Positions 1 through 11,040 of a stretch of 64,000 bases of DNA are shown piece after piece; position 1 is the first letter of the stretch; the number at the start of each line of letters is the position of its first letter. Both the position numbers and the translations under genes were made by a program. The notes below the pieces were generated by a model. It did not search any database, was not told the origin of the DNA, and saw only the letters and a list, made by a program, of their open reading frames with translations. The stretch is from Papilionanthe hookeriana x Papilionanthe teres (taxonomy: Eukaryota > Streptophyta > Magnoliopsida > Asparagales > Orchidaceae), in contig CM040421.1 of NCBI GenBank assembly GCA_022702705.1, positions 72,720,121 to 72,784,120 on the forward strand, read 5' to 3'.

Positions 1-1017
1 TCTTAGGTTCAACTTAAATTGAACCTAATTCAGTCTAAACTTTAGGTTCAACCTAAATTGAACCAAGCCTAAACCTTCGATTCAACCTAAATTGAAACTC
101 GATCAACTTAAACCTTAGGTTCAACCCAAAGTGAACCTGAGTCAACCTAAACCTTAAGTTCAACCCAATTAAACCTAAATCACCCTAAACCTTTGGTTTA
201 ACCCAAATTGAACCTAAATTAACTTAAACCATAGGCTCAACCAAAATTGAACCTAATTTAACCTAAACTATAGGTTCAAACCATATTGAACCTAATTCAA
301 CCTAAACCTTAGTTCCAGCCCAACCTAAGTCAACCTAAACCTTAGGTTCAACCCAAATTGAACCTAAGTCAACCTAAACTTATGTTCAACCTAAATTAAA
401 CTTAAGTTAAACCTCAAGTTAACTTACCTGAGCTTAATTTTCAACCTTAGGTCCAATTTTATATGGACCTAAAATCAACCATAGATCTAACTAACCTTTT
501 ACCTTACCTTGACTTTTGTGTTCAACCTAACTTCTTTAGGTTCTATCTACATTGAACCTATTCCCTAGGTCTAGCCTACATTAAACTTAGCCAAACCCAC
601 TAGGTTCTACTCAAATTGAACCTAAACATTATGTCTAACCAACATTAGTCTTAGCCAACACTTAGGTTCAAACTATGTTGAACCTAAATCCTAAGTCTAC
701 CCTGCCCCTAACTTAGACTTAGTTCAAATTGAGCTACCTTTAGGTCTAGGCTACTTATATCTAACCTAAGTCTAACCTAACTTAGACTTAGTTCAAGATC
801 AATTTAAATTTGGTTCAAATATAACTTAACTTGATCTAGACCAAATCAACTATATCATCGGGTCAATCTGGCCTAACTTAGATTAACCCAAATCAACAAA
901 ATCATCATCTCAACATGACATAACTAGGGTTAACCCAAATAAACTGAACCATTGGGTCAACTAGACATAACTTGGGTTAGCACAAATCAACTAAATCATT
1001 GACTAAACCTGACCTAA
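1..1017. repeat. degenerate ~39-bp tandem repeat
   Basis: Repeats of a unit containing TAGGTTCAACCYAAATTGAACCT recur at spacings of about 34-39 bp. Copies near 5, 44, 81 and 120 are clear, and the unit becomes more degenerate after about 480. Each unit holds short inverted words (AGGTTCAA / TTGAACCT), so it can fold on itself. There is no coding potential. The array stops exactly where the Athila LTR begins at 1018, so it is the oldest visible layer or the flank into which that element inserted. I cannot say whether it belongs to a named satellite family. Confidence 0.8.
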
Positions 1018-1209
1018 TGATGCACCAAAAATATGTTGGATTTTTCATATATATTTTGTACTCATTTTTTGTGATATTGCACTTTAAGGAAAGTGCTTTT
1101 CATGTTTTACTGTAGGTATGATACTTTTAGGAAATTGTAGCAAAAAGAAGCAAAAATGAATGAATTCAGAGTGAAAAGAGACAAAAATAAAATTTTTGAA
1201 TTATGGCGC
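1018..1209 (+). repeat. E2 5' LTR, left part
   Basis: Starts TGATGCACC and matches the starts of the other Athila LTRs here (59182 on plus; 31870 and 55031 on minus), including a shared stretch around the words TTGCACTTTAAGG. The right part resumes at 27955 after the Ogre-like insertion. The joined LTR is about 1.6 kb, like the other copies (1.5-1.77 kb). Its ends TGAT...ATCA form a short terminal inverted repeat. The five bases before it are CCTAA. Confidence 0.8.
1205..1209. repeat. target-site duplication GGCGC (left copy)
   Basis: GGCGC directly precedes the LTR end at 1210 and is repeated at 27955-27959 directly after the other LTR end. This fixes both borders of the Ogre-like element to the base. 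Confidence 0.95.
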
Positions 1210-3329
1210 TGTCGGCATATTTTTAGGTTATGTGTTTTGTTTTGAAAAGAGGTCGCCTACAGAAATTGTCGGCGAATTCTTAATTTAATTTAAATAAATA
1301 ATTTGAAAAGTAGTATTTGATTTTGAAAATAATTTTTAAATTTGAAGATTTTAAGATATGAAATCAAACTAATCTCACATCCCGAATAGTTTACATAAAC
1401 GAGCACCACACCACAAACCGTGTATATATCCCGAAGAATAGACACACTGCTTGATGATGGGACTCGATTAAATAAACTAGGAGATTTGTGACATCCGTTT
1501 GGTCTGCGAACCAATTTTATAAGCCGACAAGTTCCCCTGCTTAATATAAATGAATTAAGCAGGGTTTATATTACCTGGGTTCTTAAAATTCCCTATAAGG
1601 GCAAGCCCCTATAGTTAATTACATCTTAAGTGACGGGAATCACCTAAGAAAACTCTCGATAATAATCAGTAGTTCTGCTCTCAAGAATTTCAAAGTTTAA
1701 GTTTTCAAGGGCTTAAGTTTTGAAATTTCAATAGGGAATGGATCAAATTTGGAACATTTTATTTTGGGAATTCAAAGGAAGAAAGGTGGGAGAAATCACA
1801 GATTCAAAGCGAACTTCGGTAATTTCCCGACTATCCTATTTGTTTGGCTTGGATTTAGGAAAGTCCTAATGTTTATTTAATGTTTTGATCTTGCCAATTT
1901 TAATTAATTAGGACTTATATTTGTATGATAAAATCATACAAATAGCACTTGAAGATGTGAGGGTTTATGTCGTACCAAACGACTACCTCGGAGTCCTAAG
2001 ACCGGTTAGGGCTTAATTTACATGATATGATCATGCAAATGCCTAACGAAGAGTTGAGGATTTATGTTGCACTAGGCAAACTTCCTCGAAGTCCTATGGC
2101 TTGGTTATTTAATTCTAAGAAAGTTTTGCTGAAGTAGACTCAGGTTTTGCAGATGACGATGGCCGTGCTGCCCACCATGCTCCGAGCTCCTTGTTGCAGA
2201 GGTTTAGTTTTAGAAGTCATAAATCAGGAGATGAGAGAAGTGTTCTGGTTTAGAGAAAATCTTAAAATCCAGGTGTTTTTTAATATTTTAATTAAACAAA
2301 TCTTAAAGTTGATTATAACAACATCGGTTAAGATCCCACGGTTCCATCCTTCCGGCATCGTCATTTTTATCGGATTCACTTAGTACAGATGAATTTGCTA
2401 AACTCAACTGAATGAGTTCCACACTTTCATTTAGACCGTGGAAATCCCGTTAGCAACACGTAGGTTACATCATCCGAGGTATTCCCGATCATCCAACAAG
2501 ACGTTTTAATTTAGTTGTAGTTGTAGTTTTGTTGTTCGTTTGTGATTAAATTTTGAGTTGTTTTATATTTTGAAATGTTGTGGCGGTGAATTTTATCTTG
2601 TAATGACTTTTAATTTAGTTTTGGTTTCAGTTTTAGGGACTACCCTAGAGGTTTTGGTTTTCATGCAACAGTTGTTTATCATGCAAGAAAGGTAAAGTGC
2701 AATTGCAATAAAGTAAATTACAATAAAGTAAGTTGATATAAAATAAAAGCGTATCTGGAGGGTCTTCCCGTCATCCCAAGCTGCACTTAAAACACATATC
2801 AGAGCATTTAAGTATTCCAACAAGTACATAGGTAAAGCTAAGGTAAAGATTTTGGTTGTCTACCAAAGTCCTAATCCTATAGCTAGTCCTCTCCTATGAC
2901 GTCTTGGTTCTTGTGTTTTGGTTTAAGGACGATTTTCTTCATCAAAGAACAATTAAGTTCAATTGTTCTTATAAATATCATATCATATCGAGGAAGTGCT
3001 TAAGACGAGTCTTAAACATCTTTTCAATATTTCTAGGATTATTTTAAGTCCAAGAGAATTTAATTATACAAATGAATTAATCGTCCGGGAGTTCAAGTTT
3101 TGTTATCTTACTCAGTGAACTAGGACATTGGAATATCCTATAAGTAAAGTAACACTTCACTTAACGCTCCGTTTAGGAGTTATGACAACAAAAGCTTTCG
3201 AGGGCAAATTGATGTTCAAATGGTTTATGATTTAATTTAATTTCAGTTAATGGGTTTAAGTTTGGAATAGTGTTCAAGTTGCTTTATATTTATTTTTGAA
3301 TTTCTTTATGTCTTAGGTGATGTTATTTT

Positions 3330-3670
3330 TAATTCAATTTAATTTAACTTTAATTAAATTTAATTTGGTTCAGTTTTAATTTTAATTTAATTTATTTAAT
3401 TTTTATCTAATTTTAATTTTAACTTGATTTTATTTTTTATTTTAATTTAATTAAATTTAATTTAATTTAATTTAATTTAATATGATTTAATTTAATTTAA
3501 TTTAATTTAATTTGATTTAATTTGATTTAATTTGATTTAATTTGATTTAATTTAATTTAATTTAATTTAATTTAATTTAATTTAATTTGATTTAATTTGT
3601 TTTAATTTAATTTAATTTTATTTAATTTAATTTAATTTAATTTAAATTTTAATTTAATTTAATTTTTAAT
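3330..3670. repeat. (TTTAA)n pentanucleotide array inside LTR
   Basis: Nearly pure runs of AATTT units with some GATTT and GTTTT variants. The same array, at different lengths, sits at the homologous place in the three other LTRs of this family. Confidence 0.9.
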
Positions 3671-6002
3671 TTTAATTTAATATTTTATTTTTTATGTTTT
3701 AAAGATGATTTAATTTTAATTGTTAAAGTATTAATTTAATTGAAATTTTAAAAGGATTTAATTTAAATAATTTAACTTTAATTTAATTTAATGATTAAGT
3801 CTTTTAGCATTTTAAATCATAAATTTGGATTATCATTTTAATTAGGAATTAAATATTATTGAGATGATTAATTTAGGGATTCTTAAATTAAATAACAAAT
3901 CTCTTCCTAATAATATTCCTATTTTAATAATTCCAATTTTATTATTCTTCCAAATTTAATTAATTATTTGATTAAGGTTTATCTTAATTATTTTTAATTT
4001 ATTTAGTAGGTTTCTACCCTTTAATTATTTAAATTTCAATCATCCAAATCAGATTAAGATCAAATATTTTACTTTTTCATTTTATTAAGCCTAAAGTTTT
4101 AATTAATGGTTAAAATTTTAATTACCATTTTGCCCTTCAAGCTTACTAATTCCATAACTCACTAAATTGAGCTCAAATGAATTTGAAATTTTTATGTGAC
4201 TTAACTCATATGTCAATAAAGGTATTAGAGGAGAATATGTGATTTTTCTGTATTTAATTTATTTATGTAATTATTTTTGGTGGAAAATAGGGATTTCCAA
4301 GGAAAATTTAGTAATATGACCAAGGGAAAGTTTCTATCCTTAAGAAAATTATGGGACATTCCTAATGACTAGAGGACCACTTGGACCAATTTTGGTGATT
4401 TTTTGAATTATATTCTTTTATGATAATTATTTTGCGTTTTGGAGTATTAATTAATTTAAAAATAAAATAAAAATTTAAAAATGAATTTTATATTTTTCAA
4501 AAATCTCTCTGATATCAAGGAAATCCGAGAACTAGTTTTTACAATTTTCTGATTTTTTTTTATTTATTAGAATTATTTTAGTGGAAATGCTAGAAAATAC
4601 ATTTTTTTTAATTTTAAAATTACCCTAGGGCTTTAAAATTTAATATCCTAGAGACCTAAGAAAAATATGGGGTTTGTTCCTAAGTGATTAAAATTCAAAA
4701 TGTGATATTTTGGTGAATTTTAATATTTTTGTGATTTTTATTATTTTTTAATTATTAAAAATATTAAAATAATCCAAAAAATCAACTTTTTAGAAAATTA
4801 CAATTTTAATTTTCTTAAATTCCCCTGATATCGAGAGGCTCCAAAACCAATTTGATGAATTTTTGAAAAGCATTTTGAAAGTTATGAATTTTTTAAATTT
4901 AATTTTGGCTAAATGGCTTAATCAACCCATTTGATAGAGCTAACCAAGTCCAATTGACTTCAAACTTTTATGGTGGGTTCCTCTGATCCTAAAGGTCAGT
5001 GGAGGATTGATTTCAAGTCAATTTGATGTATGATTAGCTCTAATTAATTAAAACTCCATTTTGGGTGTTTAAGCCAATTAGGGTTATTCCAAGTGAGTTA
5101 ACTCAAAACCTATTTTTCCTAGGGTCCTTTGGTCATAATAAACATCACCAAATTTTCCTAGAATTTTTTTCACAATATGCTAATTATTGAATTAAAATAC
5201 TCAAACTAGCAACCTAGAGTTGAAAAATCGATAACTCTTCATAGGGATGGCCTCTGACTTTGGAAAATTCAGGGAATGTTCCCAAATTCAGAGGCTTCAA
5301 AAGCCCTATGGTCTCATGCCATGGTGAATTGTATACATGGATGGAGAATTGAAAATGTGCAGAGAGTAAATAAATTATTAAAAATCAAATACTCAATGAA
5401 ATTAAATGATTTCTTTTCCACATTATTTTTCTCTGTTCACTGAGCAAGAGGGTATTTTTATTTTATTTTTATGATTTTTCTACACAAAGTTATGCATTTT
5501 TGAAGTTTAGGGTCAAAAATAAATAAAATATTTCATTTTCCCGCTCAATCGCCACGTGTCGCTCCCCGATTGGCCGGCTCGGTTCTGTTCATGGATGCAG
5601 CTACCGTCCAACTCCATCAGCGCTGTCCGTTGGATACACACCTGATCGGACGGCTGCTTCTTCTCCCCCCTAGTTCTATTCACCCAAAACCGTCCAACTT
5701 CAAACCTTGATATCTCCCTCGATTCTCAACGAAATTGAATGAACTTTTTTAAAAAATGATCGTCTAATCGAGTAGCACACATCTATATGGTGATGATATA
5801 CTTAAAATATGTGAATAATTACAGAAAATTAAAACATGATCGGTTGGAGGAGAAAAAATTTGATACCTTTGTCCAAGAGGTGAGGCCTCAATTGGAAATG
5901 ATTGGATTGAGCTTAGGAGTACTTCGAGAAGCTTTGGGAACAATTTGGCAGAGTTTACCCAAGGTAATCTTTGCATCTCTTCCACTTGGTCATGGAGGTG
6001 GG

Positions 6003-6012
6003 GTTTAAATAA
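6003..6012 (-). promoter_or_regulatory. putative TATA box of the 3' LTR
   Basis: The minus strand reads TTATTTAAAC followed by CCCACC. The same string is present in all four LTRs of this family at about 2.2-2.4 kb from the LTR 5' end. This is inferred from conservation; no transcript data were used. Confidence 0.55.
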
Positions 6013-8277
6013 GGAAGGTTATGGTGGAGCTTGGGTGGCCATGAGGGTTGGCTTGGTTCATTCATCAAGGTTTTTTGGCTGAGGAAAACTCACATGATTG
6101 AGCTTGATCTTGGTGCAATCAATTGGGTTATGCCATGTGTAAAGTCAAGGATTTAAATGGCATGGGCGTAAGGAGCATTTTTGGTCCAATTTGGGTCAAT
6201 TCATGGTTTTGGCTTGGTTCACTCACCAAGGCTTGATTTGGGCTGATGTGAGATCATTTGGGTCAGCCTTACATATGTGGTGAAGTCCCCATCCAAGGTG
6301 AGGTGGCCAATTTTGGTTAAAGTGTATCATGAATGGGGTTAAAAAAGGTTTAGTGAAGGCTTAAGAAAGGCTCCCCTCTCCTTGCCATAAGTGGCATGGT
6401 GAGGTGGAAATGGCTCCCCATGGTTTGCATATGGCTTATGCATGGCTCCATGACTTCATTTGGCTTGCTCATGGCTTGGGGAAAAGGTTGGCTCACTTGC
6501 ATGGATTTGGAATTTTGAAAACTTTGGATTCCATTGATGGGATCTGTCATGGTGCTACAAATGGGTTGATTTCATGATGGTTTAAGACTTTGGTCAAATA
6601 GGATTATCAAAGGAATGATGAAGAAAAGGTTTCATGTGGGCTTGGAAATGGACTTTGGGCTTTTAAAATTTGGTAAAGGTGGGCTTTTAGGAAGGTTTAA
6701 GGGAGTGGGCTTTTAGGTTAGAAAATGGGCTTTTGAATAGAAAAATTTGCAATGGGCCATGCTAAATAAATGTTGAGTTTTGTCTAAGGATGTGTAATGA
6801 TTGATTTGAAACAAGTTTGGAGTGATTTGGGTTTGAATTGGGTTGGATTTGGGCTTCTTTGGTAAAGGGGTTAATGTAGGTCAAATCGGGCTAACTTGGG
6901 CCAATGTTGGGCTAGGGTTGAAATTATTGTAAAATTAATGTTGGGAAATGTTTATGGGAGTGTTTCAAAGAGGTTTTGACTTTGGTTGGGTTTTGATTTT
7001 GGGGTTTGGGCTTATTTGGGTTAGGTTTGGGTTTAGGTCAAGATTGGGTCTTTTAGCTTTGGGTTGAATTTGAGTGGGGTTTGGGTCTAAATTTTGGGCA
7101 AATTATGTTATTATTTTGTTTGTGGGGATGTTAAGGTAGGTTTAGAAAAGGTTTGGGGTTAATCGGAGTTGAATTGGGTGAGTTTGAGCTAAGTTTGGGT
7201 CATGGGTCCAAATTGGGCTTTAAGGTCAAAAGTAAAATTGGATTCAAATGCAAATCAAATTGGGCTTGGATTTGGTCTAGATTGGTGTTGGGGATGTTGA
7301 ATTGAAGTTTAGAATTGAATTGGATGAGAATTTGGGTCAATTGGGTAGGTTTGGTTTGACATTGGGTTCCCTTTGGGCTAAAATGGGTTAAATTGGGGAC
7401 TTTGATAAAAGTGGGATAAATTGACAAAATTGGCCCATGGTGTAGTTGGAAAAAATGAAATTGGGAATATTTGGGATTTTTTGGAAATTTCTGGGAATTT
7501 TCTGAATTTTTGGATTTTTTAGCTAAGAGGGGCATTTTGGGTATTTGGAGGGTATTGGAGGTATTTTTGGAATTTTTGGTATTTTTGGCTATGAATGATC
7601 AATTTAAGTGATGTGGGAATGTTTGGGATTGGTTTTGAGGAATTTGGGTGATTTTGGAGAATTTTGAAAAATTTGGGTAATTTCAAGGGTTTTGGGTAGG
7701 CTAGGCGGGTGTAGGGTCCCGGGGGTCAAAAATTGAAAATTTGGAAAATTGAAGATTGGGTAAATGTAAGTGGAATGAAATCATTTTGGTTGAGCCATGA
7801 AGCCATGTTAAGCCTATATAAGCCATGAGAGGACTTATTTGAGGCATTCACTATGTTGTTCCTAACCTCTTGCCGAGGGCTTAGGGGTTAAGGACCATCC
7901 ATGTGAATCACCTTCATGAGTCGGGAGGTCAAGTTAGGTATGGGTGTGGTTTTAGGAGGTGTGTGAAAGTGTAGTGTATAAGTATAGTGTGTGTGTAGGT
8001 CAGCCCCTTCACCAGACCAGGCCACCCAGGGCAGTCCTAAGGCCAAAGAGTCCTATAGGAACTCATCCTTTAAACTTCCACATTTGATTTCAACCCTCTA
8101 GGTGATTAGGGGTCTACAATCAAGTTTGTGGAGTTTGCAGGGAGTTAAGAAGTGGTTTGAATTTCTAAGTGGTGGGTCCCAATTCTAATCCTCTAGGATA
8201 GTCAAAGGAAAAGCCTAAGGCTAGATCCTAAGTACTAAAAAGAAGAAGAGAAGACCTCATTAAAAATGAGGTCAACA

Positions 8278-8296
8278 AATGGACCCCCAATAGGTG
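8278..8296 (-). other. polypurine tract region next to the 3' LTR
   Basis: Directly upstream of the 3' LTR on the minus strand lies a short G run, ATTGGGGGTCCATT. This is the expected place of the plus-strand primer. The purine run is short and interrupted, so the exact primer limits are uncertain. Confidence 0.55.
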
Positions 8297-8297
8297 T

Positions 8298-8318
8298 GGT
8301 GTGCTAACCAAGCACACC
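8298..8318. repeat. perfect 8-bp hairpin beside the PPT
   Basis: GGTGTGCT and AGCACACC pair perfectly around the 5-base loop AACCA, 20 bases from the 3' LTR border. Confidence 0.75.
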
Positions 8319-8644
8319 GCGCGTATTGGCGTTGACCGAAAAGATCAACAAAACAACACAAATGTCCAAGTGACAAACTTAGGACGAAGTAGAAGAATTT
8401 CCGCTGGGGAGTGTCAAGTGTATCTCTGAGACTGGAGATCCCTGAACTCTCGATGGGGAAAGGAAAAGGAGGTGAATCCAAATCACATGATCTGGGGGAA
8501 TTTCAATTTAGATTTCATTTTGTTTCAGTTTAAGTTTTGATGTGTAAGTTTAGATTTTAGCTTGAGTTTTAATTTAAATTGAAGTTTTGTTAAAATTAAT
8601 TTGAAGGGATTTGAACTTGAAATGAAAATTGGAATTTTGTGGTT

Positions 8645-9435
8645 TTAGATGTAACATCTTCAACCTCAAAAGAAAATTGAATTGATTGGATTGAACCATT
8701 ACAATGAGGAAAGAACTCAGAGCAATACGGTATTGGATGTAAAATCCTTAACCTCAAAAGTTTGATTTGGTGTGCTTCATTGCAATAGGGAGAGAACCTA
8801 AAGCAATGCGGTATCGGATGTAAAATCCTTAACCTCAAAAGTTTGATTTTGATGTATTGCATTGCGATAGGGAAAGAATCCTAAAGCAATGTAGTCTCGG
8901 ATGTAAAATCCTCAACCCCAAGAATTTGATTTTGATGTATTTCATTGCGATAGGGAAAGAACCTAAAACAATGCAGTCTCGGATGTAAAATCCTCAACCC
9001 CAAGAATTTGATTTTGATGTATTTTATTGCGATAGGGAAAGAACCTAAAGCAATTCAGTCTCGGATGTAAAATCCTCAACCCCAAGAATTTGATTTTGAT
9101 GTATTTCATTGCGATAGGGAAAGAACCTAAAGCAATGCAGTCTCGGATGTAAAATCCTCAACCCCAAGAATGTGATTTTGATGTATTTCATTGCGATAGA
9201 GAAGGAACCTAAAGCAATGCAGTCTCGGATGTAAAATCCTCAACCCCAAGAATTTGATTTTTGATGTATTTCATTGTGATAGGGAAAGAACCTAAAGCAA
9301 TGCAGTCTCAAATGTAAAATCCTCAACCCCAAGAATTTGAGTTTTTGATGTATTTCATTGCGATAGGGAAAGAACCTAAAGCAATGCAGTCTCGGATGTA
9401 AAATCCTCAACCCCAAGAATTTGATTTTGATGGTA
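8645..9435. repeat. 82-bp tandem repeat array in the 3' UTR
   Basis: About nine full copies and one partial copy of a unit beginning GGATGTAAAATCCTCAACCC. Starts lie near 8735, 8816, 8899, 8980, 9062, 9145, 9226, 9309 and 9393, with spacings of 81-84 bp. The leftmost copies are the most diverged. The array lies between integrase/extra ORF and the 3' LTR, the place where Ogre-family 3' UTRs are known to carry variable tandem repeats that can seed satellites. Confidence 0.93.
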
Positions 9436-10286
9436 ATTGATTTTGCAAAGATTTGTAGTGTTGATTTGAAAAGTGTAGAATTTTGGTGTTTCGAGAATTT
9501 CATGAATGTTGTAAAAGATTTTTGTGGAAAGAAACAGATTAGGAGGGAATATGTAGATGCTACATATCCCATTCAAAGGAGTTGATCGAAAGTTGCTGGT
9601 TTGGATTGAATACAATTCCTCGCCACTAGATCCGAATCGAAAACTTCGCGGCTCCGTGTCAATGGAATCGACCGCTTCCATCCAAGACAAAGGAGAGAGT
9701 AGAACGGATTGGATTTCAGATTTGGAAGGTTGAGTTTGAATTTGATTGAGATTTTATTTGAGATCTGGAAGGTTGAATTTGAATTTGATTGAGATTTGAT
9801 TTGAAATTTGGAAAGTTGAATTTGAATTTTGATTTAAAATTTGTGTTAATTTTGTTTATCCTTTAACGATTCAAATTTGCTTTATTGTTCATTTAATGTT
9901 CATGCGAATTTGGAGTTCATCATTTTTTTTATTTAGATTTTTAAGGAAAGTTTTCTTTTATTCTTTTTGTTTCTTTTCTGTTCTTTGTTCGAAGTTCATT
10001 TAACTTTAATGGCGTTTCCCAGTCAACTTGCACAAAAGAGGTGAAGGCCAAAAATGTGACATGGTCACTTTCATTCCAATAATGTTGGAGATACATCATA
10101 CAACTCGATCTGGAATACATCTCATACAATCCATATAGACTCAAAACGGACTATGTATGATCTTTGTTGATCCATCCAAAAAAGGTATCTGTCAAAAATC
10201 CATGTCTGAATAGTGAGGTACATGGTCAATAACATCACCTTCCACCTTATGGATGTACGTTGGAGGTGTGATATTTCCCATGTAAC
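9436..10286 (-). other. non-coding 3' UTR of the Ogre-like element
   Basis: Sequence between the end of the oxygenase fragment and the tandem array. Both strands show only short unrelated ORFs; 9720-9840 has a few imperfect repeats of the words GAAGGTTGAATTTGAATTTGATT. I see no gene here. Confidence 0.6.
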
Positions 10287-11040
10287 TCACAGCTCGTAAG
10301 GCCGGAGGCTCTCTAGCTCCGGGTCTGGTTGGAAGTGATAAGGTGCTTTCCTGTCATCCATCCTTCTAAAAGTAACTGAGATCCGCTTCATTGGTACTCC
10401 TGGTATGCAATGTTTAGCGACATCTGCTCCGTTGCCCTTTAGTATCATGACGGAACCTACCGGTAATGGTATCTTTACTTGCCCTCGGAACTCACTTGGG
10501 CCTGCTATCCGGAGGTCAGATCCGAACATGATATTACACTCATTTAGAAAAGAAACGTGCGAGAAGGTCCGACAAAGTCGTGGTGATCTATGTGCGGGGG
10601 TATGCGATCACCCTTCTTGTAAATGTTAATGATGCAACTGTTGGGTATGCAATCTGCTGGCAGTAACCTCCATGCTATCATTCTTTTTACCATCCTTTTG
10701 ATGACTAATGGCATTGGATCCACCTGACCATGACGGAGTATCCCTGGTGGGTTTCCCTTCATGTCTTCTACGAAGTTGTAGCAGCATCCACATTGTATTG
10801 TAATTCTCCCCTTCCCTGGCATCCATCTCCGGGGTTCTGAGTAAGTGTTTTCTCTTAGGTGACCTGATCGACCCATTCTTTTCAAATCCCGGATGCAGTC
10901 CACGATTTGTTGTTGTTCGTATTCGAGAACACGTCCGTATGTAGCTCGAGGCCTTCGAGTATATTGATCCTCCCGCCTCCGATTCTCTCGAAGTATTCAA
11001 AGTTTTCTTCTCGACATTCGCATTCTTTCTAGCTCGTATT
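10287..11040 (-). pseudogene. captured ALKBH9/10-like 2-oxoglutarate/Fe(II) oxygenase (AlkB) domain
   Basis: In frame pieces the minus strand encodes a plant ALKBH9/10-type AlkB domain. Words seen include ENFEYFERI, QQIVDCIRDLKRMGR, RRWMPGKGRITIQCGCCYN, GNPPGIL, NIYKKGDRIPPHIDHHDF, NECNIMFGSDL, LPVGSVMILKGNGADVAKH and KRISVTFRRMD. The iron ligands HxD (in HIDHHDF) and the distal H (DVAKH), plus the 2-oxoglutarate arginine (KRIS), are all present. Known relatives are RNA m6A demethylases. The copy is broken by single-base shifts near 11020-11035, near 10940 and near 10550, so it is not translatable as it stands. It lies on the coding strand of the retrotransposon, downstream of integrase and upstream of the 3' UTR array, and has no intron in the readable part. 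Capture from a host mRNA is inferred. Confidence 0.9.

Larger units (their letters stand above)
1210..8277 (-). repeat. 3' LTR of the Ogre-like element (7,068 bp)
   Basis: On the minus strand it starts TGTTGACCTCAT at 8277 and ends ATGCCGACA at 1210. Collinear with 20893-27954. It has about 36 bp near 2590-2625 that the other LTR lacks but the solo LTRs at 38235 and 47960 keep, so the 5' LTR lost them. It contains an AT pentanucleotide array, a CpG-rich patch (about 5540-5720), a TATA-like box (6003-6012) and a strongly G/T-rich plus strand (about 6640-7780). I see no gene in it; short ORFs run antisense or are not conserved in the diverged copies. Confidence 0.94.

Noticed and set aside
1..480. 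Interstitial telomere repeat (CCTAAACC words)
   Set aside because: The words occur once per ~39-bp unit and are not tandem heptamers; the period and inverted words fit a separate repeat.
2147..2383. 78-codon ORF kept in both LTRs (also 21832-22068)
   Set aside because: It is antisense to the element, shared only because the LTRs are copies of each other, and has no recognisable motif; other LTR ORFs behave likewise.
7200..7535. 111-codon minus ORF in the LTR with many Pro, Asn and Gln residues
   Set aside because: It reflects the C/A-biased U3 sequence; the matching region of the other LTRs opens different frames.
8645..9435. CRISPR-like array
   Set aside because: Units are contiguous 82-bp tandem copies with no unique spacers, in a plant retrotransposon 3' UTR.
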